Shown here: positions 46,170 to 55,468 of the stretch, in pieces
Layout of the letters: every line of letters starts with the position of its first letter
Position numbering within the stretch: the first letter of the stretch is position 1
NCBI RefSeq assembly: GCF_004363305.1
Contig: NZ_SNZA01000001.1
Coordinates: forward strand, 1,307,507-1,371,506
Direction: 5' to 3'
DNA: 64,000 nucleotides
Origin: Marinomonas communis
Lineage (GTDB): Bacteria; Pseudomonadota; Gammaproteobacteria; Pseudomonadales; Marinomonadaceae
Program-made: the position numbers and the translations under genes
The notes under the pieces: model-generated
Databases searched by the model: none
Told to the model about the DNA's origin: nothing
Seen by the model: the letters and a program-made list of their open reading frames with translations, nothing else

Positions 46170-47765
46170 ATGTCACATTACAAAAACGATATCGACGCAA
46201 CTGCTACCCTAATCGCTCAACATGGCACGCCTTGGGCAGCCATTAACCCTGAATACGCGGCTCGCATGCGTGCTCAGAATCGCTTCAAAACAGGTCTAGA
46301 TATTGCTCGCTATACAGCAAAAATCATGCGTGCCGACATGGAGCGCTACGATCGTGATCCTAGCCAATACACTCAATCTCTTGGTTGCTGGCATGGTTTC
46401 ATTGGTCAGCAAAAAATGATTTCCATTAAAAAGCACTTTAACTCTACTGACCGCCGCTACTTATACCTATCAGGCTGGATGGTTGCTGCTCTGCGCTCGG
46501 AGTTTGGCCCACTGCCAGACCAATCAATGCACGAAAAAACGTCAGTAGCTTCACTGATCGAAGAGCTATACACCTTCTTACGTCAAGCCGATGCCCGAGA
46601 AATGGGCGGCTTGTTCCGCGATATGGATACCGCTCGCGAAGCCGGTGATGAAGTCAAAGCAGCAGCAATTCAAAAACAAATTGATGAATACCAAACACAC
46701 ATTGTGCCAATCATCGCCGACATTGACGCAGGCTTTGGTAACGAAGAAGCCACTTACCTACTGGCGAAAAAAATGATCGAAGCCGGTGCTTGCTGTATTC
46801 AGATTGAAAACCAAGTATCCGACGAAAAACAATGTGGTCACCAAGACGGTAAAGTAACCGTGCCACATGAAGACTTCCTAGCGAAGATCCGTGCTGTTCG
46901 ATACGCCTTTCTAGAACTTGGTGTAGATGACGGTGTTATCGTTGCCCGCACAGACTCTTTGGGCGCAGGCTTAACCAAACAAATTGCAGTGTCCTCAAAT
47001 GCCGGCGATCTAGGAGCTCAGTACAACGCCTTCTTAGACGTTGAAGAAGTGGATATGAATAGCGCCAACGAGAGCGACGTCCTAATGATTCGTGATGGCA
47101 AACTGGTTCGACCAAAGCGTCTGGCAAGTAACTTATTCCAATTCCGTAAAGGTTCTGGTGAGGACCGTGTGGTACTAGACTGTATCACCTCTTTGCAAAA
47201 CGGCGCCGATCTACTTTGGATCGAAACTGAAAAGCCACACGTTGGCCAAATCAAAGGTATGGTAGATCGCATTCGTGAAGCGGTGCCAAATGCCAAACTT
47301 GTGTACAACAACTCGCCTTCTTTCAACTGGACATTAAACTTCCGTCAGCAGGTATTTGATGCATGGCAAGAGGAAGGTCGCAATGTTTCAGCTTACGATC
47401 GCACTCAACTGATGAGCGTTGAATACGATAACAGCGAACTCGCAAAAGAAGCCGATAACCGTATTCGCAACTTCCAGGCAGACGCCGCTCGTGAAGCAGG
47501 TATCTTCCATCACTTGATTACATTGCCGACTTACCATACCGCAGCGTTGTCTACAGACAACCTAGCGAAAGAGTACTTCGGTGAAGAAGGTATGCTTGGC
47601 TACGTTAAGAATGTACAGCGTGAAGAAATTCGCCAGAAGATCGCCTGTGTTCGTCACCAAAACATGGCCGGCTCCGATATGGGCGACGATCACAAAGAAT
47701 ACTTCTCTGGAGATGCAGCCCTAAAAGCGTCTGGTAAAGATAACACCATGAACCAATTCGCTTAA
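46170..47765 (+). CDS. aceA: Isocitrate lyase, long form
   Basis: A 531-residue isocitrate lyase, splitting isocitrate to succinate and glyoxylate. The catalytic loop is KQCGH (Cys at about residue 222) inside EKQCGHQDGKVTVPHEDFLAKIR; the metal site (DIDAGFGNEEATYLLAKKMIEAGA) and VARTDSLGA are intact. The Lys-Gln form and 531-residue length match the long gammaproteobacterial type (as in Pseudomonas aeruginosa), not E. coli AceA. The frame extends to GTG at 46137, but the ATG at 46170 has AGAGGA seven bases upstream. Divergent from glcB. Confidence 0.96.
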   Translation: MSHYKNDIDATATLIAQHGTPWAAINPEYAARMRAQNRFKTGLDIARYTAKIMRADMERYDRDPSQYTQSLGCWHGFIGQQKMISIKKHFNSTDRRYLYLSGWMVAALRSEFGPLPDQSMHEKTSVASLIEELYTFLRQADAREMGGLFRDMDTAREAGDEVKAAAIQKQIDEYQTHIVPIIADIDAGFGNEEATYLLAKKMIEAGACCIQIENQVSDEKQCGHQDGKVTVPHEDFLAKIRAVRYAFLELGVDDGVIVARTDSLGAGLTKQIAVSSNAGDLGAQYNAFLDVEEVDMNSANESDVLMIRDGKLVRPKRLASNLFQFRKGSGEDRVVLDCITSLQNGADLLWIETEKPHVGQIKGMVDRIREAVPNAKLVYNNSPSFNWTLNFRQQVFDAWQEEGRNVSAYDRTQLMSVEYDNSELAKEADNRIRNFQADAAREAGIFHHLITLPTYHTAALSTDNLAKEYFGEEGMLGYVKNVQREEIRQKIACVRHQNMAGSDMGDDHKEYFSGDAALKASGKDNTMNQFA

Positions 47766-47820
47766 CCCGCTTTCTGCGGATGATCAATACTCCACAAGAG
47801 TGATCAATTCCCCCCGCGTT

Positions 47821-47846
47821 GGGCCGCTGTTGCGGCCCATTTTTTA
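47821..47846 (+). terminator. Terminator after isocitrate lyase
   Basis: A 7-bp GC stem GGGCCGC / GCGGCCC around TGTT, then ATTTTTTAG. Confidence 0.9.
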
Positions 47847-47994
47847 GTCTTTGTCATTTGACCTATTCTCATTCCCAGTTACACTGAAACTTCGCTGTCA
47901 CGTATTGGTCATTATCTATACGACAGAATGATCAAGGGAACTTATTAAAAAAATAAACCACCAAGTTTATTCATGATGACAAAGGGGTATTGCA

Positions 47995-48540
47995 ATGACT
48001 GATATTTACGACATCAACGTAACGGATATCGACGGAAACGAAACCACGCTTGCGCCATACTGCGATAAGGTTCTTCTTATTGTTAACGTAGCGTCTAAAT
48101 GTGGACTGACACCACAGTACGAAGGACTTCAGTCACTGTATGAACACACGAAGGACCTTGGTTTTGAGGTGCTTGGCTTCCCAGCAAATGATTTCGCAGA
48201 ACAAGAGCCTGGGACAGAGCATGACATCAAAAGATTTTGTCAAACAAACTACAATGTCTCATTCCCAATGTTTAGTAAAATAAAGGTGACTGGCGATAGT
48301 AAACATTCACTATACGACTACCTAACTGAACAAGCGCCTATCGCTGTCAACCGACAAGAAATGGAAGAAAAACTAAAAGGCTATGACATAACCCCCACGG
48401 CAGAACCTGAAGTGGTTTGGAACTTTGAAAAGTTCGTTGTGAGCCGTTCCGGACAAGTATTAGGTCGATTTGCTCCAAATACACCATTGGATGATACCAA
48501 CCTTGTGAACACAATTCGTGTCGCACTTGCCAATGGCTAG
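47995..48540 (+). CDS. Glutathione peroxidase family protein (Cys type)
   Basis: A 181-residue thiol peroxidase that reduces hydrogen peroxide or organic peroxides with glutathione or thioredoxin. NVASKCGLTPQYEGL carries the peroxidatic Cys at about residue 36 (not selenocysteine: it is TGT); VLGFPANDFAEQEPGTE follows and VVWNFEKFVV holds the conserved Trp-Asn. The usual catalytic Gln of FPCNQF is Asp here and the Cys is Ala. Length is normal. AAAGGGGTATTGCA precedes the ATG. Single gene, terminated by a long inverted repeat. Confidence 0.9.
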   Translation: MTDIYDINVTDIDGNETTLAPYCDKVLLIVNVASKCGLTPQYEGLQSLYEHTKDLGFEVLGFPANDFAEQEPGTEHDIKRFCQTNYNVSFPMFSKIKVTGDSKHSLYDYLTEQAPIAVNRQEMEEKLKGYDITPTAEPEVVWNFEKFVVSRSGQVLGRFAPNTPLDDTNLVNTIRVALANG

Positions 48541-48553
48541 TGATCGGTTAGTA

Positions 48554-48585
48554 AACCTAGAGCAAGGCTGGCCTTGCTCTAGGTT
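48554..48585. terminator. Bidirectional terminator-like inverted repeat
   Basis: A perfect 15-bp inverted repeat AACCTAGAGCAAGGC / GCCTTGCTCTAGGTT, spacer TG. Its right arm overlaps the last codons of the convergent MmcQ-like gene. Confidence 0.8.
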
Positions 48586-48980
48586 ATGTCTTTGACGCCA
48601 CCCAATAAAGAAGCATTAGAATAACGTAACATTAACCAGTCACGTTGCTGCTTTGGCAATTTAGAAAACACAAGCTCATATGAGTGATCAACCATACGAC
48701 ACACTTCACCTAGTGGTAATGAACCATCTAAATAAACACTGTTCCAATGCTTTTTATTCATATGATAACCAGGTTTAACCGCATCAAAGATGCTGCGTAG
48801 CTCGATGGCATGATCTGGTTCACATTTTAGATTCACCCGCACACAGCCTTCCACCTCAGTAAACAGCGCAAACATTTTCCCGCACACTTTGTAGACCAGA
48901 GCTTCAGGGCCAAACGGATACTCAGAAACCGCTTCAGGCTTTGATTCCACGTACTGAATTAGTGCCTCATAACATGACAT
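48579..48980 (-). CDS. MmcQ/YjbR family protein
   Basis: A 133-residue small cytoplasmic protein of the MmcQ/YjbR family, with PFGPEALVYKVCGKMFALF, VRVNLKCEPDHAIELR and NKKHWNSVYLDGSLPLGEV, the shape of its double-stranded DNA-binding-like fold. Function unknown. Its start (48980) overlaps the end of the GNAT gene by 14 bases, so they are co-transcribed. Confidence 0.9.
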   Translation of the reverse strand: MSCYEALIQYVESKPEAVSEYPFGPEALVYKVCGKMFALFTEVEGCVRVNLKCEPDHAIELRSIFDAVKPGYHMNKKHWNSVYLDGSLPLGEVCRMVDHSYELVFSKLPKQQRDWLMLRYSNASLLGGVKDIT

Positions 48981-49461
48981 TCGCTTCCTCCTCCAGTATC
49001 TGCATTACCACGGCATCTTCACCATAACTCGATGAGACGATTTGTGGTATAGAACAGAAACCAAAACGTTGCCAGTAGCCCACACTCGCTTGCACCGATA
49101 CTAAAAAGAAAGAGTGAAGGCCTGCTTTAGCAGAGTTCAGAAAAAGCTGTTCGACCAGCTTAGGTCCAATTCCACTACCTTGAACGTTACTCGACACAGC
49201 AAGGTCGTGAAGAAACACATACTCATCCCCCACTCCGTCCTCGAGTTCAACACCCAAACTTGGTAGCGCCGTTCCAGCCCAAGTATGCGCTAGCAGATAA
49301 GCCTGAATCACACCCTCATTTTCATACACAAAACAAAGCTCAGGAGAACGACGCCACTTGCCTTGCAGAACAGACAAAGGTTCTGGCGTGATCTCATCGT
49401 ACGCTTCGTTTTGAATCTTCATAATAGTAGGCCAATCACTTGGCTGTATCGCACGAATCAA
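48967..49461 (-). CDS. GNAT family acetyltransferase
   Basis: A 164-residue N-acetyltransferase. IRAIQPSDWPTIMKIQNEAY is the usual N-terminal helix; VYENEGVIQAYLLAH the second strand; FLHDLAVSSNVQGSGIGPKLVEQLF is the acetyl-CoA binding V/I-x-x-x-Q-x-x-G-x-G/A loop (GQGSGIG-like); YWQRFGF the closing motif. The substrate is unknown. ATG at 49461 overlaps the end of the AbrB-like gene (ATGA-type, 4 bases). Confidence 0.9.
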   Translation of the reverse strand: MIRAIQPSDWPTIMKIQNEAYDEITPEPLSVLQGKWRRSPELCFVYENEGVIQAYLLAHTWAGTALPSLGVELEDGVGDEYVFLHDLAVSSNVQGSGIGPKLVEQLFLNSAKAGLHSFFLVSVQASVGYWQRFGFCSIPQIVSSSYGEDAVVMQILEEEANVML

Positions 49462-50561
49462 TCTGACTTCTCCATAAAAGATCTAGACAACCATTGCGCT
49501 AGAAGTGGACCTGCAATCATAACCAACAGAAAGCGTGATACCTGCATAGTCATTACAAAGCTGGTGTCGACAGGAATACTCGCCGCAATAATCGCCACGG
49601 AATCCGCGCCACCAGGGCTCGTCCCTAAAAAGGCAGAAAGAAAATCAATATCGATCCATAACGTTAAAATCCAAGCAACCAATGCATTCATAAGCAGCAA
49701 GAAGCCGATGGACAATAAAATATATGGAAATACGCGTAGCGCATGCCTTAATACGTCAGGACTGAAACGAAAGCCAATTCCCCAGCCCATTATTGCAAAA
49801 GCCACCACAAGCAACGACTCAGGTAAATCAAGTGTTAACCAACCTAACGATTGCAAGCAGAAGCCAGTAAACATTGGGATTAATAGAAAACCTCCAGGCA
49901 CACTGAACCGACTCGCAAGTGCCAGGCATACTAGCGCCGTTATGAGAGTCATCCAAAACGATGACCAACTGATAACGGACCACTGATGAGGGATATTTTG
50001 TAAGACCTCTGAATCCACCAAAAGCCCTGCCGTCAGCATCGCAGCGAGCGCACAAAATGCAACCCGAGTGTATTGCATTACCGCCACCAAGCGCATGTCG
50101 GCTTTGTAATGTTCACTCATTATCGTCATCACCCCTGCAGCCCCAGGAGAAGTTCCCCAGATAGCCGTCGTTCCAGGCAATAATTTCGATTTCGTTAGCA
50201 CAACACCAACAAGGCCTGAAGCAACCATCGTCATAAGTGTGCCAAAGATGAATGCTGGCCACTGGGCAGAGATATCAGCAAATGTCGAAATGGGTAAATG
50301 TGATGCCATCATTAATCCCACCATCACTTGGGCTAACCTAAATGGAATCGCGGGCAACGACATAGGATGATTTGAAACAACCAAGGCAATGGCTGCAATC
50401 ATGGGGCCTAGCAGGAATGCTGCCGGAGCATGAACATACTCCATAGCTGCTACCAACACACCAGAACAAAGGAATAACGCCACCCAATACCACCATTTAT
50501 TCTTGTTGGTCGAGGGCTTTGACTGGCTAGCTTGTGGAGAAAGAGCGTTTGAACGAGACAT
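49458..50561 (-). CDS. AbrB-duplication membrane protein (AmoA-like)
   Basis: A 367-residue membrane protein of the AbrB/YfcK-like duplication family (sometimes misnamed ammonia monooxygenase), with about nine helices. Two similar halves each contain the motif: TAIWGTSPGAAGVMTIMSEHY (first) and SAFLGTSPGGADSVAIIAAS (second). Function is unknown; a transporter or regulator is possible. First gene of a three-gene operon with GNAT and MmcQ-like genes. Confidence 0.85.
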   Translation of the reverse strand: MSRSNALSPQASQSKPSTNKNKWWYWVALFLCSGVLVAAMEYVHAPAAFLLGPMIAAIALVVSNHPMSLPAIPFRLAQVMVGLMMASHLPISTFADISAQWPAFIFGTLMTMVASGLVGVVLTKSKLLPGTTAIWGTSPGAAGVMTIMSEHYKADMRLVAVMQYTRVAFCALAAMLTAGLLVDSEVLQNIPHQWSVISWSSFWMTLITALVCLALASRFSVPGGFLLIPMFTGFCLQSLGWLTLDLPESLLVVAFAIMGWGIGFRFSPDVLRHALRVFPYILLSIGFLLLMNALVAWILTLWIDIDFLSAFLGTSPGGADSVAIIAASIPVDTSFVMTMQVSRFLLVMIAGPLLAQWLSRSFMEKSD

Positions 50562-50769
50562 TGGATTTTGGCATTAGACAAAATTTGATGGTATCACTCC
50601 ACCCCCATAAGATTGCATAACAAAAGAGGCTTTGCGACACCTTCTGACACATTAGAGAAAGTCAATAAACATAGAGCTAGATCAATACTCCCCCCAAGCA
50701 ATCCATCTTAAACTCCAAATACGTGTACTTTTTATGCACTCCCATGACTATACAAGAGGCCAATAGTCT

Positions 50770-52377
50770 ATGCGCCAATACATATCAGTACGTTGGAAGA
50801 TTCTACTGCCAATGGCAGCCATCCTTTTTTTGATTATCACGGCGTTAAACCTCTACTCTTCCTACCAGCAAAAAGAGCGGCTTTTGGACCTAACTGAACA
50901 TCAGTTACTGGATATCGCCAACGGTTACATGGACAGCATGAATGCCCTGATGTTTACCGGTGCCATGGCTAGCCGAGAAATTCTACGAGATAAAATCTCC
51001 CAACGCGAAGGCATCGCAAGTGTCCGCATGCTACGTGGGGAGGCCGTCAGCAATATCTACGGACCGGGTTTTGATCATGAAAAAGCGCAGGATGACTTGG
51101 ACCGGAGAGCGCTCTCTGGTGAAACCATTATTGATGTCACTAAAGTAGACGGTGAACGGCACATCACCTTGATCCTGCCATTCGAGGCATCCCAAAATCG
51201 TCATGGAACAAACTGTCTAACCTGTCACCCCGTTGCCGAAGGCACCGTCCTTGGCGCGGCTCGCATTACTTATTCAATGGCACAGCGAGATCAAGACATT
51301 GAGAGCGCCATCATCAAAAATTCAACCATCAACTTTGTTGCGATCTTAGCGGGCTTACTCATCATTTACCTCATTATGCTTAAGGTACTAATACAGCCAC
51401 TCAACCGCTTGAAGGACACCATGGCTGTCATCGGTGAGAATGCAGACCTCCGCCCCCGTATTCAGCTCGGTTCAAACGATGAATTTCGCATGGTGGGAGA
51501 AGCCACCAACAATATGCTAGACCGGTTTCAGCCAACGATTCATAACTTGACTCAGACCATGGATAACTTAAGTCAATCAGCAGATCAGCTTGCTGAGGTC
51601 ACCCGAGAGACTAGCGAGGGAGTTGATAAACAGAAAAATGAAAGCGTGTTATTGGCGCAGTCTATTCAAGAGCTATCCAATGCGGCTGAGGAAGTTGCGC
51701 GCAATGCTGCCAATGCAGAAGTCAGCGCAAGTGGAACGAAAGAGTTAGCCGATGACGGGAAAAATATGGTCCTTCACGTCGCCCAAACCAATGCAGAATT
51801 AGCTCAGAAGGTTGATGCTGCCACAGGCGTTGTCAAAAAGTTAGCTGAAGACGCTCAAGGAATCGGGCGCGTTTCCCAAGAAATCAGTGATATTGCTGAG
51901 CAGACTAATTTATTAGCGCTGAACGCCGCGATAGAAGCAGCTCGAGCAGGTGAGCAAGGTAGAGGCTTTGCTGTGGTTGCAGATGAGGTGCGAAGCTTAG
52001 CTAGCCGCACACAGTTATCTACGGAAGAAATTCGTACCATCATTGAAAACCTATCACAAATTTCAAGCGAAGCGGTTCAAGCAATGGAAATCAGCAAAGC
52101 CCAAGCCGACGACAGTGTAGAGGATGCAAACAAAGCAGCTCATGCCTTAGAAGACATCGCTTCAAGTGTCGATCAAATACGTGAAATGAACACAATGATT
52201 GCTGCCGCAGCTTCTGAGCAAAGCGCTGTGGTCAATGAAATAAATAATAACATTCACGCCATCAGCGCCATCTCTGAGCAAACCGGCGCAGGCTCCCATA
52301 AAATACTGCGCCAAAGCGAAGACATTGCCAGTATCTCTCAATCATTAGACAAGACTATTAATCAGTTTAAATCCTAG
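50770..52377 (+). CDS. Methyl-accepting chemotaxis protein with c-type haem motif
   Basis: A 535-residue chemoreceptor. A helix at about 10-30, a periplasmic domain (31-185), a second helix (186-206), HAMP (206-258) and the signalling hairpin [20 protein letters not shown]. The periplasmic domain holds NCLTCH with Cys149, Cys152 and His153: a c-type haem attachment site CxxCH. Such receptors (for example DcrA of Desulfovibrio, and Geobacter receptors) sense redox state, oxygen or NO. Haem attachment would need the Ccm system, not in this window. The upstream gene is divergent. AGAGGCCAATAGTCT precedes the ATG. Confidence 0.92.
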   Translation: MRQYISVRWKILLPMAAILFLIITALNLYSSYQQKERLLDLTEHQLLDIANGYMDSMNALMFTGAMASREILRDKISQREGIASVRMLRGEAVSNIYGPGFDHEKAQDDLDRRALSGETIIDVTKVDGERHITLILPFEASQNRHGTNCLTCHPVAEGTVLGAARITYSMAQRDQDIESAIIKNSTINFVAILAGLLIIYLIMLKVLIQPLNRLKDTMAVIGENADLRPRIQLGSNDEFRMVGEATNNMLDRFQPTIHNLTQTMDNLSQSADQLAEVTRETSEGVDKQKNESVLLAQSIQELSNAAEEVARNAANAEVSASGTKELADDGKNMVLHVAQTNAELAQKVDAATGVVKKLAEDAQGIGRVSQEISDIAEQTNLLALNAAIEAARAGEQGRGFAVVADEVRSLASRTQLSTEEIRTIIENLSQISSEAVQAMEISKAQADDSVEDANKAAHALEDIASSVDQIREMNTMIAAAASEQSAVVNEINNNIHAISAISEQTGAGSHKILRQSEDIASISQSLDKTINQFKS

Positions 52378-53011
52378 TTTTGGTTTGGCTCACGCTTTCA
52401 AAGCGTGAGCCAAATTGATTAACAAGGAGCACCCATAGAATACCAATCCCCCAACCAGCAATAACATCCGTGGGCCAGTGAACCCCAAGCATAATTCTGC
52501 TAACACCTACCAATACTGCGCTGAAAATTGCCATTATGATAAATAGATGCCTTGCATGAGCGTGAGCCCAATTGCGTGATAATACGACCGCCATCCCCAA
52601 AAAACACACCATTGACATACTGGCGTGCCCAGAAGGAAAACTGGGAGAGTAGACTTCAATCAAGTGTGGGACAAGATCTGGCCTTGCTCGCTCAAATACA
52701 TACTTCAATCCCAGACTGATGGCAACGCCACCAACGGTCATCATTAGTATTTTCATCGCATCCAACCGTCGCTGAGAGCACCACAAGATAGCTGATAGAC
52801 TTATCATCATGTACAGTAATACCCAGTTACTCCCCAGCGCCGTGATGTCCCTTACAATAACGGACAACCAGTGTGGACCAATGAGATTTAAAGAGTCGTC
52901 TCGAAATAGCAACAAAACTGTTTGATCGAACCCATTCGGTTGTCCCAAAGAAAACCAAGTACTCGCAAGCACGATGACACTCAACATTAAGTAAGCAATA
53001 CGAATTATCAA
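52367..53011 (-). CDS. PAP2-type membrane phosphatase
   Basis: A 214-residue membrane phosphatase of the phosphatidic acid phosphatase 2 family. The three motifs are all present: [18 protein letters not shown] and [13 protein letters not shown], carrying the catalytic His residues; five or six helices. Substrates may be undecaprenyl pyrophosphate, phosphatidylglycerol phosphate or phosphatidate. The start is TTG at 53011, with AAGGAAGG upstream; an ATG at 52987 is possible. Convergent overlap with the chemoreceptor gene by 11 bases. Confidence 0.9.
   Translation of the reverse strand: MIIRIAYLMLSVIVLASTWFSLGQPNGFDQTVLLLFRDDSLNLIGPHWLSVIVRDITALGSNWVLLYMMISLSAILWCSQRRLDAMKILMMTVGGVAISLGLKYVFERARPDLVPHLIEVYSPSFPSGHASMSMVCFLGMAVVLSRNWAHAHARHLFIIMAIFSAVLVGVSRIMLGVHWPTDVIAGWGIGILWVLLVNQFGSRFESVSQTKTRI
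52384..52414. terminator. Terminator hairpin overlapping the end of the PAP2 gene
   Basis: A perfect 15-bp inverted repeat TTTGGCTCACGCTTT / AAAGCGTGAGCCAAA separated by one base. It lies just after the haem chemoreceptor stop codon and inside the last codons of the convergent PAP2 gene. Confidence 0.8.
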
Positions 53012-53167
53012 TTTGCCTTCCTTCTTTTGGCAAAAGTTTTGTAATAATAAGTAAATATACCTGCCTTCATTGTTAAAGGGGGTGTTTACGCGTAGTTTCC
53101 ACCTTCTTTTGACGCTCTAGATCGTTATTCAACCTTATTTGCTTAAGAATTATTTTAAGGATTTGCC

Positions 53168-54331
53168 ATGCAAGCTTATCAATGGGGCGTTTTTGCTCTC
53201 GCTTTGGGTGCCTTCGGCATCGGCACCACCGAATTTTTCCCTATGGGCCTGCTACCAACGATTGCTGAAGGGGTCGATGTTTCCATACCGACAGCAGGCT
53301 TGTTAATCAGTGCTTATGCCGTCGGTGTCATGTTTGGTGCGCCTCTTGTCACGTTGTATATGACTCGTTTTAGCCATAAAGCGTCATTGATCGCACTGAT
53401 GGCTGTATTCTTCGTCGGCAATCTACTGTCAGCGGTTTCTGTTGACTACACCACATTACTGATTTCTCGCGTCGTCACTAGCATGTCCCATGGTGCTTTC
53501 TTTGGCATTGGCGCTCTCGTTGCTATGAAGCTTGCGCCAGTTGGCAAGCAAGGATCTGCCGTGGCATCCATGTTTCTAGGGCTGACGATCGCCAATATCA
53601 TCGGTGTTCCGATTGCCACATGGTTAGGCCAAAGTATTCATTGGCGCATCGCCTTTGCTGCCACCTCTGCACTTGGGCTAGTCGCCATGATCGGCTTATT
53701 ACGCACATTACCCCATATGGAAAAGCCAAACCGTCCAAACGTTAAACAAGAACTGCAAGCGATTATGCAGCCCGCCGCGTTGAGAACATTCTTCACCACC
53801 ATTTTGTGTGCTGGGTCGATGTTTACCCTTTACACCTATGTGACTCCTATCCTTCAAACGCTTGCGAAAATTCCAGAGGCTAATATCGCCTACTTGTTGA
53901 TGATTGCTGGCATTGGCTTCACCATCGGTAACTTCGTAAGTGGTAAGTTGGCAGATCGCTCGCCAGACCTATCACTTACCGTTTCACTGATTGGACAAGT
54001 TATTATTTTGCTTTCTTTTAGTTTTATAACCATCAATATGATCACAGCCATTGTCGCCGTGTTCATCTGGGGGGTTGTGAACTTCATGATCGGTCCACCA
54101 TTACAAATGAAAGTAATGACCATTGCTGACAAAGCCCCTGGCCTAGCTTCATCTATCAATATCGGCGCGTTCAATCTAGGTAATGCTTTAGGGGCAGCAC
54201 TAGGTGGTGCAGTGATTACCGTAGGTTTGGGTTATGCTTGGATTCCTGCTACCGCAGCAGTGTTGTCCCTGTCGGCTCTGATTTTGCTTGGCATCAACCG
54301 TAAACTTGTAGCAAGACAAGCACAATTATAA
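53168..54331 (+). CDS. MFS efflux transporter (AraJ/DHA1 type)
   Basis: A 387-residue, 12-helix drug/proton antiporter-type MFS protein. FALALGAFGIGTTEFFPMGLLP begins it, RVVTSMSHGAFFGIGALVA holds the typical loop-free helix, and there are two six-helix halves. The pattern resembles AraJ/YdhP exporters of sugars, purine nucleosides (PbuE, NepI) or drugs. TAAGGATTTGCC precedes the ATG. The next gene starts 14 bases later, so it is one operon with the nucleoside-recognition protein, supporting a purine-nucleoside or related exporter role; this is inference. Confidence 0.87.
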   Translation: MQAYQWGVFALALGAFGIGTTEFFPMGLLPTIAEGVDVSIPTAGLLISAYAVGVMFGAPLVTLYMTRFSHKASLIALMAVFFVGNLLSAVSVDYTTLLISRVVTSMSHGAFFGIGALVAMKLAPVGKQGSAVASMFLGLTIANIIGVPIATWLGQSIHWRIAFAATSALGLVAMIGLLRTLPHMEKPNRPNVKQELQAIMQPAALRTFFTTILCAGSMFTLYTYVTPILQTLAKIPEANIAYLLMIAGIGFTIGNFVSGKLADRSPDLSLTVSLIGQVIILLSFSFITINMITAIVAVFIWGVVNFMIGPPLQMKVMTIADKAPGLASSINIGAFNLGNALGAALGGAVITVGLGYAWIPATAAVLSLSALILLGINRKLVARQAQL

Positions 54332-54345
54332 CAAGGAAGAGTGTC

Positions 54346-55290
54346 ATGGAATTGCTTATATCGATGATGTTAGAAGCCGGTAAATCCGGCTTGAACATGG
54401 CATTGTATATTTTGCTTCCCATCATGGTCATCATGCTGGCATTGATGAAGCTCTTAGACGCTAAAGGGGTTCTGACATGGTTGTGTAACAAGGTCGCTCC
54501 TCTTTCGACCCTATTTGGCATTCCCGGCTTAGGAGTTTTTGCTGCGCTCAAGCTCACATTTGTGAGCTTTGCCGCACCGATAGCTTCCCTAAGCATTATG
54601 GACAGTCAGCGTTATAACAAGCGCCATATTGCAGCTACATTGGCCATGGTATTCACCATGTCTCAAGGCAACGCCACTTTTCCTATGCTGGCCTTAGGGT
54701 TAAACCTACCCGTCTTGCTGATCAGCTCCGTTGTTGGTGGTTTAGCGTCCGCTGCGTTTACCTATTTCATATTAACAAAGCACCTCGATCAAACGACTGA
54801 TGAGTCGTCCAATGAAAGCATTTCAGCGCCAACACAAAGCAGATCCAAAACCGTGGTTGAAATCTTAGGTGAAGGTGGTCAGGAAGGTATGAAGATCGCT
54901 TTTAATATGATCCCTATGCTTATTCTTGCGCTATTTCTTGTAAGGGTATTACAGGAAATAGGCTTCATTGATTTACTCACCAGTGTACTTGGCCCCGCGC
55001 TTGCGCTAATCCATCTTCCTGAAACAGCCGTCTTACCTTTAGTAACGAAATACATCGCTGGCGGTACTGCTTACATGGGAATTATGTTCGATATGCTTCA
55101 AGCAGGGTCAATCAGTGTTCGTGAGATGAACATGATGGCAGGATTTGCCACCAACCCCTTTGACGTAGCTGGTCTTGCTATCTTTGCCGCTGCCGGAAAG
55201 CGCGTCAGTTCGGTTATCCGCTATGCTGCTTACGGCTGTTTACTTGGCATTATCATTCGAGGCGTTATCCATATTGTGATCTTCTACTGA
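54346..55290 (+). CDS. Nucleoside-recognition (gate) domain membrane protein
   Basis: A 314-residue membrane protein with two gate domains (SpmA/SpmB-like, PF07670 type). The first half shows KLTFVSFAAPIASLSIMD and MVFTMSQGNATFPMLALGL, the second half IAFNMIPMLILALFLVRVL and LVTKYIAGGTAYMGIMFDML. A charged cytoplasmic loop lies near residues 145-165. AAGGAAGAG precedes the ATG. Family function is unclear; it is named for similarity to nucleoside transporters. It forms an operon with the MFS gene 14 bases upstream. Confidence 0.87.
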   Translation: MELLISMMLEAGKSGLNMALYILLPIMVIMLALMKLLDAKGVLTWLCNKVAPLSTLFGIPGLGVFAALKLTFVSFAAPIASLSIMDSQRYNKRHIAATLAMVFTMSQGNATFPMLALGLNLPVLLISSVVGGLASAAFTYFILTKHLDQTTDESSNESISAPTQSRSKTVVEILGEGGQEGMKIAFNMIPMLILALFLVRVLQEIGFIDLLTSVLGPALALIHLPETAVLPLVTKYIAGGTAYMGIMFDMLQAGSISVREMNMMAGFATNPFDVAGLAIFAAAGKRVSSVIRYAAYGCLLGIIIRGVIHIVIFY

Positions 55291-55301
55291 TGTAGAAGAT
55301 C
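55278..55301 (+). terminator. Hairpin at the end of the gate-protein gene
   Basis: A perfect 10-bp inverted repeat GATCTTCTAC / GTAGAAGATC with TGAT loop; the stop codon lies at the loop. No strong T-tract follows. Confidence 0.55.
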
Positions 55302-55410
55302 TCCCCTTCTAAGCAAAGCACCTTGTATTACCGATCCACTCTAAAAGCCTAAATCGCTGCTTAATTCGGCGCAGTTGATAAAGATTGAGTAAGTCAACTA
55401 TATTCAATTG

Positions 55411-55449
55411 CCTAGCAAGCTAGGTAAACTCATAATACCTAGCATGCTA
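55411..55449. promoter_or_regulatory. Double SlyA-like operator
   Basis: CCTAGCAAGCTAGG at 55411-55424 and TAGCATGCTA at 55440-55449. The known SlyA site in Salmonella and E. coli is TTAGCAAGCTAA, from memory; the first site here matches it in the ten central bases. The two centres are 27 bases apart. They lie before the MarR/SlyA-type gene, in the place expected for autoregulation. Confidence 0.7.
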
Positions 55450-55468
55450 ACTAAATCAGGGAGTTCAA

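Noticed and set aside
48100..48115. Selenocysteine glutathione peroxidase
   Set aside because: The active-site codon is TGT (Cys), not TGA.
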